This document shows positions 56,962-64,000 of a stretch of 64,000 nucleotides of DNA, in pieces. Location: NCBI GenBank assembly GCA_046328575.1, contig JAXLWI010000009.1, positions 27,218 to 91,217 of the forward strand, given 5' to 3'. The position numbers and the translations under genes are program-made. Within the stretch, counting starts at the first letter, position 1. Each line of letters begins with the position of its first letter. The stretch is from JAGOBP01 sp046328575 (GTDB lineage: Bacteria > Chloroflexota > Anaerolineae > Fen-1058). The notes under the pieces are model-generated. The model saw only the letters and a list, made by a program, of their open reading frames with translations. It did no database searches and was not told the DNA's origin.

Positions 56962-59900
56962 TCAGCGTCGCGGGCGTCGCTTTATCCACACAATGGCAGC
57001 TGTCATGGTTAATGTAAGCCACGTGACCATGTTGCCCCAGTTTGTGGTCGCACTTGATCGCGCGTTCATGGTTTGCAAGCGCACATTCGTCGGCACTTGA
57101 ACGGGCGTGCCCGTGGTGGGCGGCAATTCCGCGCACGTCACACCATAGTGATCGTTGTAGATGAATGTGTCCGATGGCACATCGCTGTTGGCAACAACGA
57201 TCAGCGTGACTGTTGTCGATTGCGCGGGCAGCAGCGTCCCGATTGTCCACGACACGATCGCGCCGACTTGCGTGCACGGGGCTGGTCCGCAACTGCTAAA
57301 CGTCGTGCTGATCGGCAGTTCGTCCGTAATGACGGTTTCCGTCGCTGGGCCAAGACCTGTGTTCGTCACCACAATTGTGTACGTGATCGGTCGGTTGGCA
57401 TGTGCTAGCGTGATCTCCGTTGTCTTGGTGATCGCAAACGCCGGCAATGACCAGACCGGCACGCTCACTTCACTCGTTGCGATCAGTGCGCTATTATCCG
57501 TGATCGATGTTCGATTAACGACGAGCGTGCCGGAAGGCACATCACTGTTGATGAGGACCGTCAGCGTGACCACGCCCGTCCCGATCGGTGTCACCGTCCC
57601 GATCGACCACGTGACCAACCCCGCGGCCTGATTGCAGGTCGCGCCGCTGCATGTTTGATACGTCGTGCTGGCTGGCACGGTGTCGCTGATCGTGACGCCC
57701 AGGGCTGGTTCATTGCCCCCGATAGTGTAGGCTAACGTGTACGTTAGCAATCGTCCCGCAAAGACGTGATCGACGTTCGCCGTCTTGATGATGTCCAGCG
57801 TGTGCGCGGCATTCACCGGCACGACGATTGTGCTGCTGCCCGTAATGCCTTCATTCGAGGTGACATGCGCCGTATTTGTGATCGCTGTGCCGTTGAACAA
57901 CGGACTCGCTACGTTGACGGCCAACGTCACCAACGTCGACGCCCCTACCCCCAACGTCCCGATTGCCCAACTGACAACATCGGAATTTAGCGTGTGCGGA
58001 TCGCTGGCCGAAGCGAAGGTCGTGTTGAGCGGAACAGCGTCAGTGATGACAACGCCTGTCGCGGTGACGAGGCCAGTATTGGTGACGACGACCGTATAGA
58101 CCAGCGCGTCGCCTGCATTCACCGCGGCTGGCGTGGCCGACTTGACGATGGTAAATGCCGGATCACCGGTGTTGATCGTCGCCGTCGCTGTGACGATGTC
58201 ATACGCGCGTTGATCGCCATTGGCACCAGGCTGCGAATCATACGCGCCCCACGCGGAGTTCGTCACCGTCACGCGCGCGCCGAGGCTGTCGGCTATGCGC
58301 GCGGTGAAGGCGATGGTCGCCATGCCGCCCGGATTGAGTTGATCGATCACCCACTGCGGATAGTCGCCGCCCGTGATCGCGCCGATCGGATCACTCACAT
58401 TGATGTTGGTTGTAGCAACGAAGGTCAATTCGCTGGGCAGCGCGTCGGTGATCGTCAGATCGTGCGCAGGCCAGTCGCCGCTGTTGTTCAGCATCAACGT
58501 GTAAGTGACGATGTCGCCCGCGCCGACCGGGTTGCGCGACGTAGTGACCGACTTCGCCAGTGTGACGTTCGGTTCGTGAACGGTGAGAGTGACGATCGGG
58601 GAGGCCACCAAGCCGCCGGGATTGTTAGCGTAATTCAACGTCGCTATATTCGTGATCGATGTGCCATTCGTCGTCGTCGGCAGGTTCAACACCGTTGCGG
58701 TGATCACGATTGCCTCTTGCGCGAACGATGCGATTGAGGCGAAGGTCGCAGTGATGAGTTGTCCACTAATCATCGCATTAGCGCTGACAGATTCGATGCG
58801 CAAGCGACTATCGATTGTATCCGTGACAGCGACATTGCTGAGCACCGCGCTCAACGGTGCGCCCGGCACGCTGAGCGTGAAGACCACCGTCGAGCCGAGC
58901 GAGACGATCGAGGGCGTAGCCACTTTATCCAGCGTGGGCTGTCCGCTGTGCAGCGTTGTCGTCGCGCTGATCGGGCCGTAGTCGCGTTCGCCCGTGATCG
59001 ATTCCGCCAGACTCGACCACACAACACGCGCTTGATTGATCAGCGCGGTTACGGCAGGCACATCATTATCGACCACGGCTTGATAATCGAGGCGCAGCGC
59101 TTCATCTGCAGCGAGATTGACGTTGGATGCAAGCGTGACCGTGAAGACACCGCTCGTCGCATCGTAGGCGGTCGCATAATCGACGACGGGCGAACCATTG
59201 ATGGTCAGCGCGATGACGCTGGGTGTCGTGCCGCGCATGTACAACGGTAACGTATCGGTGATGATCAGATCGTGCGCGGCACTGACGTTGAGTCCGCTGG
59301 CATTGGTGATGAACACCGAGTAGACGATGGCCTCGCCCGCGCCGACGGTGCTGCCCGCAACCGGAGTGCTACCTTTGGCGATCGATAATGACGGTTCGAC
59401 CACGCGGAACGTAGTGACATTACTCTGAGTCATGCCCGCGCTGTGTGACAACGTCGCTTGATTGTTGATCGTATCGCCTGCCACCGCGCCCGAATTCGAC
59501 ATCAGCCGCGCGGTGATGGTTACAAACACCTGTGAAAAGGCCGGAATCGTAGCAAAGTTCGCGGTGATGACTTGACCCGCCTGCTCGGTAGTTGCGCCTG
59601 TGCCGCCATCAGTGGTGACGCTAACGAAAGTGGTGCTGACATTCAGAGTGTCCGTGATCGTCGCGTTGTAGATCGTCATGTTTACAGGTGTGGCGGGCAC
59701 GCGAATGGTGTACGTGATCAGATCGCCCAAGGTAGCGAACAACGGCGTCACAGTCTTGCCAAGGCTGGGCTGAGCCGTGTGCAGCGTCGTCGTGCCAAGG
59801 TTGCTGACGTAAGCGCGTTCACCTATCACCACGCTGGCCTGTGAATCATACGCAGCCCGTGCAGCATTGATCAGATCGTAACCGGGTGGGACGGTGTTCT

Positions 59901-62900
59901 CGACATTAGCCGCATACTGAATGAAGAGCGTACCATTCACCGGCACATCGATATTCGAGGCTAGGCCGATGGTGTACACGCCCGTACTGGAATTGAAGCC
60001 AGTCGTGTAGTCGACAACATCGATCGGTGTGCCATTGAGGGTGATCGCCACGATGGTTGGTTCCGCGCCCCGCAGATGCAGCGGCAGCGTATCAGTGATC
60101 AGCACATCGTGTGCGGCACTGGTCGTGATCGAATTGCGATTCGTAATCGTCACCGCATATGTGATCGTGTCGCCTGCGCCGAGCGCGCTGCTCGTCGGCG
60201 GCTGGCTGGCTTTGACCAGCGTCAACGCTGGCTCGGTGACCGTGAAGGTCGTGATATTGCTGGACGTGTGATTCAGATCGTCGCGCAGGATCGCCACATT
60301 GGTGATGGTATTCCCGGCGACTGCGCCTAGATCAGATGGCACGCGCACGGTCACCGTCACGATCGCTTGCGTGTACGATGGCACGCTGACAAACGTGGCT
60401 GTGATGAGACTTCCCGTGGTGGTGACAAGACCGCCCGTGCCGCCGTTAAGAATCGTATCAAGCGCCAGCGTGCGCGCATCGACCGCATCGGTGATGACGA
60501 CGTTATAGAGCGTGGCGCTGATGGGCACAGCCGGTGCGATCAAAGTGTAAGTAACCAGATCGCCGGGAGCCGCATAAGTCGGCGTCACTTGCTTGCTCAA
60601 CGAAGAGACTAGGGTGTTCAACGTCACCGACGTGTTGATCGGCTCATAGGTGCGCTCGCCCGTGACTTCACCCGCCAGGCTCGTCCACGAGGCTTGCGCG
60701 CGATTGATCAGGCTCACACCGGATGGGACTTCGGCTTCGACTACAGCTGCGTATTGGATCGACAGGACACTACCGACCGGCACAACGACATGCGATGAGA
60801 AGTTGATGACGTACACGCCCGTAGCCGCCGTGTAGTTCGCCGCGTACTCGATCGGATCGATCGGCACCCCATCGAGCGTGATCGTGATCAACTGCGGATC
60901 GAGCGCGCGCATCCACTGCGGCAATGTGTCAGTGAAGATTAGATCATAGGCGGGCGCGGCTGTGCTGGATGGCGCGTTGGTGATCAACACGGTATAGGTA
61001 ACGGTCTGTCCCGCACCCACGCTGCTGCCCGCCGCCGGATCGCTGCGTTTACCGATCGAGAGGGCGGGTTCACCGATCGGCGTGGAGATAAGCCCCGTGT
61101 TCGTAATCGCTGAAGCGGTACTGTGTGATAGATAAGCTGTGTTCGTCAACACATAGCCCGCGTAACCGCCGAGGTTATCCATCACGCGCGCAGTGATCGT
61201 CACGTAAGCGAAGGTGTTGGAAACGATACTGGCAAAAGTAGCCGTGACGCGCTGACCGTTGTACACGATCGAACCGCCCGCACTGGTCAGCAGGCCAGCC
61301 GGTTCAAGCGTCATACTCGGATGGAGCGTATCCGTGATCTGAACATTGTATAACGTCGCGCTGAGGGGCGAGGTTGGCACCTGAATGGTATAGGTGATCA
61401 GCGAACCCAGCGTCACGGTTGGTGGTGGATCAAACGTGAAGGTCTTGGTGATACTGCCATCGGGTGTTTGCAATCCGGCGCTGTGCGAGCCGGCGCTGCT
61501 ATAGGTGCGTTGATCGGCGTCGTTGCTCAGCACCGTGGTGCCCGATGGCCCGTTGTCGAGCTGTGTGTCGTAGTACGGCGCGAAGATCTGATTGCTAAAG
61601 CGCGTGTTAGCCGCCACCGTATCCGCGACACGCGCGACGATCTGCAATTGCAGCGTGCGCATGTTGGCATACGCGATGGCGCTGGGATTCGTACCCGATA
61701 AGTAGTTGACGCTCCATGTGAGTGTGCCCGTTGCGCCGGGCGTGGGCACGGAGTCGAGCGTGGTGCCGATCGGGGCGGTGATGAGCGCCGAAGATACGTA
61801 ACTCAGTTCGGCAGGCAGCACATCGCTGATGATCAGATTGAAAGCGGGCGTTGTGCCGTGATTAGTGATCGTCACCGTGTACGTGACCAGATCGCTGGCG
61901 CTGACGGTGCAGGCGGTGGTGTTGAGTTTAGTCACGAACACATCGTCAAAAGCGCAGCTGTTGACCGCGCAGTTGTTGGCATACAAGCCCACTTGGCCTG
62001 CCGTCAACGGCGCACTGCCATCGGTCACGTCGAACTGCTGCACGCCGTCCAAGTAACCGCGCAGCCGGTTGCCTTCGGCGCGCACTTCGAGGTTATACCA
62101 GCGATTGGCAGACGGCGTGACCGTCACCGTGTACAGCGTCGTCAGGAGGCCGGCGCTCATCTTTTGCAACTGGACGTTGTTACCGCCGTCGTTGATGCGC
62201 ACGCGATAGAGATAGTAGTTATTGGCGTTGGTATAGCGGAAGAGTAAGCCCAGACTTGACGTCGTATCAGTCGAACGCGCGTTGGCACTGTAACCGAAGT
62301 CCGTTGTATTAAGCGTATTGCGAACGGTTGCACCAGCCAACGTTGTGCCAGCCGATAAAGTGGCTTGACCCAAGCTGGTATTGATCGTCCACGTGTTGGT
62401 GACATTGGTCCAGTTGGCGAGCGTGGTGCTGCTGCTATTGAACGCGTCTTCCAACAGCGTGCCGCTGCACGTCACGGGTGTGGTATAGGTCTTATTGATG
62501 TGCAGCAACGGTTGGCCCACATACGAATTGACGTTAGCGTTGACCGTCTGGGTGAGCGTGTTTGTGACGTAAGCACCTTGATTTTGCGCATTCCAATACA
62601 GGTAAGTGTTATTGGTCAAAGTCGATACGGCCAACGCGTCGGTCCATTGGACCGTACCGTTGCGAGCAATGCCCGTCAGCTGCGCACGGAAAGTCATGGT
62701 CACATAACCAGTCGCATCGGACTGACTGTTATCCAACGGATCGAGCCACCACTCGATCGATTCTCCGGTAGCCGCCGCTTCGGTCTGGCCGACGCGCGGA
62801 TTGCTCGTCGAAGTTGCGCCTAAAACGCCGCTGGGGGAACTGGCGTATAACGCCGCGCTGGCATAAGCGTCGGGCGCGGTGAAGGCCAGCGTGCTGGTCA

Positions 62901-64000
62901 GGGTCAACGACGGCGTAATCAAGCGCACGCCCACGGGCAGATCGTCGTACATATACGGCCACCACACGATCAGGCGCGGCGGCACCGTGACGACGACGCT
63001 ATACGTGATGACATCGCCCACCTTCAGTTGATTGGTAGTGTTGTTGCTGGTCGGCGACACCGATTTGATCAGGCCGGGCCGCGCGGGCGTGATCGTGGCC
63101 GTCGCCGTGATCGGCCCGTAACTGCGCTCGCCCGTGACCTCGCCCGATAGTGAACTCCACGTTGACGTGACGGTGTTAGTCAGTCGCACGCTGCTGGAGT
63201 TGCTGGCCACTGCGCCCGAAATGCGCGCCGTGTAACTCAGCACGATGGCGTTATTAGGCGCGGCATTGCTGATCGAGGCAATGGTCCACGTGAGCGGATT
63301 CTGTCCCTGCACCGGTTCGCTGTGCGTGTAACCGTCGAGCAGCGCCGTGACGCTGATCCCCTGCGGCACCATATCGGTGATGACCACATCGTACGCTGGA
63401 CTCGTGCCCGTGTTGGTCAGACGCAACGTGTAAGTGAGCGTCTGTAAACCATCGACGGCGTTCACGTTGCCTGCGGATGAAACCACGCGTTTGGTCACAG
63501 TTAAGGTCGGCTCGCCGACGAGCGTTGTTACAGTTTGCGTGTTTGTCAACGCGGTTGATGTAGAATGCGTTAGATACGCGGTGTTACTGATCAGCGTACC
63601 ACTGCGAGCATTCAAGGCTGTATCGATACGAGCGGTGATAGTGACAAACGCCTGCGTATATGAGGGCACACTCGTAAACGTCGTCGTGATCGATTGGCTC
63701 GTCTGCGTGATCAAACTACCGACGCCGATCGCATCCACACTCACGATTGTCATACTTGGATTGATCGTGTCCGTGATCTGCACGTTGTACAAAGTCACGT
63801 TGAGCGGTGTTTGCGGAGCCGATAGCGTATACGTGACCAACGTGCCGAGCGTGGCCGTGGGCGGCGGCGAGAACGTCACTGTCTTCGCGATGCCGCCGTT
63901 GACGGTGCGCACAGCCGCACTACTACTGCCATCGCTGTAAGTGCGTTGAATCGTGCCTAACGCTGTCGTAACGCCGAGGCCGGGTTCGCTGTCGTAATAC
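56962..64000 (-). CDS. Giant DUF11-repeat surface protein, 5' end beyond the window
   Basis: The coding frame remains open from the stop at 56962 to the right window edge, so at least 2346 residues are present and the N-terminus is missing. The GTG at 63912 is not a plausible start: the frame upstream reads YYDSEPGLGV..., matching an internal repeat. About 15 DUF11-type units can be counted, each with a G-DxVTYT strand and a later ITDTLP strand. A LamG/galectin-like domain interrupts them (about 61900-62470). The C-terminus is one membrane helix (MVTWLTLTMTAAIVWI) and RRPRR; there is no LPXTG. Probably a filamentous adhesin or S-layer-type protein. Convergent with the CsbD gene. Confidence 0.9.
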   Translation of the reverse strand, partial: YYDSEPGLGVTTALGTIQRTYSDGSSSAAVRTVNGGIAKTVTFSPPPTATLGTLVTYTLSAPQTPLNVTLYNVQITDTINPSMTIVSVDAIGVGSLITQTSQSITTTFTSVPSYTQAFVTITARIDTALNARSGTLISNTAYLTHSTSTALTNTQTVTTLVGEPTLTVTKRVVSSAGNVNAVDGLQTLTYTLRLTNTGTSPAYDVVITDMVPQGISVTALLDGYTHSEPVQGQNPLTWTIASISNAAPNNAIVLSYTARISGAVASNSSSVRLTNTVTSTWSSLSGEVTGERSYGPITATATITPARPGLIKSVSPTSNNTTNQLKVGDVITYSVVVTVPPRLIVWWPYMYDDLPVGVRLITPSLTLTSTLAFTAPDAYASAALYASSPSGVLGATSTSNPRVGQTEAAATGESIEWWLDPLDNSQSDATGYVTMTFRAQLTGIARNGTVQWTDALAVSTLTNNTYLYWNAQNQGAYVTNTLTQTVNANVNSYVGQPLLHINKTYTTPVTCSGTLLEDAFNSSSTTLANWTNVTNTWTINTSLGQATLSAGTTLAGATVRNTLNTTDFGYSANARSTDTTSSLGLLFRYTNANNYYLYRVRINDGGNNVQLQKMSAGLLTTLYTVTVTPSANRWYNLEVRAEGNRLRGYLDGVQQFDVTDGSAPLTAGQVGLYANNCAVNSCAFDDVFVTKLNTTACTVSASDLVTYTVTITNHGTTPAFNLIISDVLPAELSYVSSALITAPIGTTLDSVPTPGATGTLTWSVNYLSGTNPSAIAYANMRTLQLQIVARVADTVAANTRFSNQIFAPYYDTQLDNGPSGTTVLSNDADQRTYSSAGSHSAGLQTPDGSITKTFTFDPPPTVTLGSLITYTIQVPTSPLSATLYNVQITDTLHPSMTLEPAGLLTSAGGSIVYNGQRVTATFASIVSNTFAYVTITARVMDNLGGYAGYVLTNTAYLSHSTASAITNTGLISTPIGEPALSIGKRSDPAAGSSVGAGQTVTYTVLITNAPSSTAAPAYDLIFTDTLPQWMRALDPQLITITLDGVPIDPIEYAANYTAATGVYVINFSSHVVVPVGSVLSIQYAAVVEAEVPSGVSLINRAQASWTSLAGEVTGERTYEPINTSVTLNTLVSSLSKQVTPTYAAPGDLVTYTLIAPAVPISATLYNVVITDAVDARTLALDTILNGGTGGLVTTTGSLITATFVSVPSYTQAIVTVTVRVPSDLGAVAGNTITNVAILRDDLNHTSSNITTFTVTEPALTLVKASQPPTSSALGAGDTITYAVTITNRNSITTSAAHDVLITDTLPLHLRGAEPTIVAITLNGTPIDVVDYTTGFNSSTGVYTIGLASNIDVPVNGTLFIQYAANVENTVPPGYDLINAARAAYDSQASVVIGERAYVSNLGTTTLHTAQPSLGKTVTPLFATLGDLITYTIRVPATPVNMTIYNATITDTLNVSTTFVSVTTDGGTGATTEQAGQVITANFATIPAFSQVFVTITARLMSNSGAVAGDTINNQATLSHSAGMTQSNVTTFRVVEPSLSIAKGSTPVAGSTVGAGEAIVYSVFITNASGLNVSAAHDLIITDTLPLYMRGTTPSVIALTINGSPVVDYATAYDATSGVFTVTLASNVNLAADEALRLDYQAVVDNDVPAVTALINQARVVWSSLAESITGERDYGPISATTTLHSGQPTLDKVATPSIVSLGSTVVFTLSVPGAPLSAVLSNVAVTDTIDSRLRIESVSANAMISGQLITATFASIASFAQEAIVITATVLNLPTTTNGTSITNIATLNYANNPGGLVASPIVTLTVHEPNVTLAKSVTTSRNPVGAGDIVTYTLMLNNSGDWPAHDLTITDALPSELTFVATTNINVSDPIGAITGGDYPQWVIDQLNPGGMATIAFTARIADSLGARVTVTNSAWGAYDSQPGANGDQRAYDIVTATATINTGDPAFTIVKSATPAAVNAGDALVYTVVVTNTGLVTATGVVITDAVPLNTTFASASDPHTLNSDVVSWAIGTLGVGASTLVTLAVNVASPLFNGTAITNTAHVTSNEGITGSSTIVVPVNAAHTLDIIKTANVDHVFAGRLLTYTLAYTIGGNEPALGVTISDTVPASTTYQTCSGATCNQAAGLVTWSIGTVTPIGTGVVTLTVLINSDVPSGTLVVNRTSITDNSALIATSEVSVPVWSLPAFAITKTTEITLAHANRPITYTIVVTNTGLGPATETVITDELPISTTFSSCGPAPCTQVGAIVSWTIGTLLPAQSTTVTLIVVANSDVPSDTFIYNDHYGVTCAELPPTTGTPVQVPTNVRLQTMNARSSATTNWGNMVTWLTLTMTAAIVWIKRRPRR

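Noticed and set aside
63912..63914. GTG at 63912 as the start of the second giant protein
   Set aside because: The frame stays open to the window edge and the upstream translation aligns with an internal repeat, so the start is outside the window.
63434..63940. 168-codon plus-strand ORF in the DUF11 gene
   Set aside because: Antisense shadow of Val/Thr-rich DUF11 repeats.
1..64000. tRNA, rRNA, insertion sequences or integrase genes
   Set aside because: No cloverleaf with a GTTCGAATC-type arm, no rRNA sequence and no transposase or integrase motif were found by eye; a tRNA or RNA-family scan was not possible.

Overview
The window looks like a chromosomal segment of an uncultured Chloroflexota bacterium, probably Anaerolineae-like. 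This is inference. It rests on moderately high GC, NarL-type and hybrid sensor kinases, secreted proteins ending in an xLPLV tail, very large DUF11 and ASH-repeat surface proteins, proline/threonine 'PTNTP' linkers, and a Ni-CO dehydrogenase next to HoxEFU-like subunits. No rRNA, tRNA, CRISPR array or transposase was recognised.

Layout. 1-5.9 kb (+): class III aminotransferase, FGGY sugar kinase, B12-binding-type radical SAM protein and MFS transporter. 5.9-7.7 kb (-): ADP-ribosylglycohydrolase-like and DedA proteins. 8-11.6 kb (+): PAS sensor kinase, NarL regulator, receiver-only protein and a small membrane protein. 11.7-16.6 kb (+): TMEM175-like channel, CPBP protease, a diverged isoprenoid-synthase-fold protein, a methyltransferase, a 31-residue membrane peptide and an alpha/beta hydrolase. 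16.6-23.1 kb (-): two large secreted proteins (glucoamylase-like and beta-helix), a lipoprotein and an OmpR-type two-component system. 23.7-34.6 kb (+): a 3628-residue modular surface protein. 35.1-37.3 kb (+): a secreted DUF4091/GH123-like protein.

37.3-42.9 kb (-) is an apparent operon cooF - cooS - hoxE/nuoE - hoxF/nuoF - hoxU. It pairs a complete Ni-CO dehydrogenase with a three-subunit NADH diaphorase but no hydrogenase and no complex I membrane arm. The simplest reading is a soluble CO:NAD(P)+ oxidoreductase. Short repeat elements sit in several of its spacers and encode the last residues of two subunits.

43.4-56.8 kb holds a DUF2804 protein, an FHA-TM-thrombospondin-3-PA14 protein, an LPXTG stub protein, two sortases, and a stress-type operon (YggT-like, DHH phosphoesterase, GlsB-like, small membrane protein, CsbD-like, PRC-barrel, sortase). 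A sensor kinase with two response regulators and a second CsbD gene follow. Four transcription units here share a roughly 40-bp upstream motif (T-tract, then TTTGGRACTTTTT), which suggests one envelope-stress regulon linking sortases, CsbD proteins and the LPXTG protein. The window ends inside a second giant DUF11-repeat surface protein (-), cut by the right edge.

The palindrome CGATCG is strongly over-represented. By hand I counted about 23 in the first 10 kb, against roughly 3 expected from base composition.
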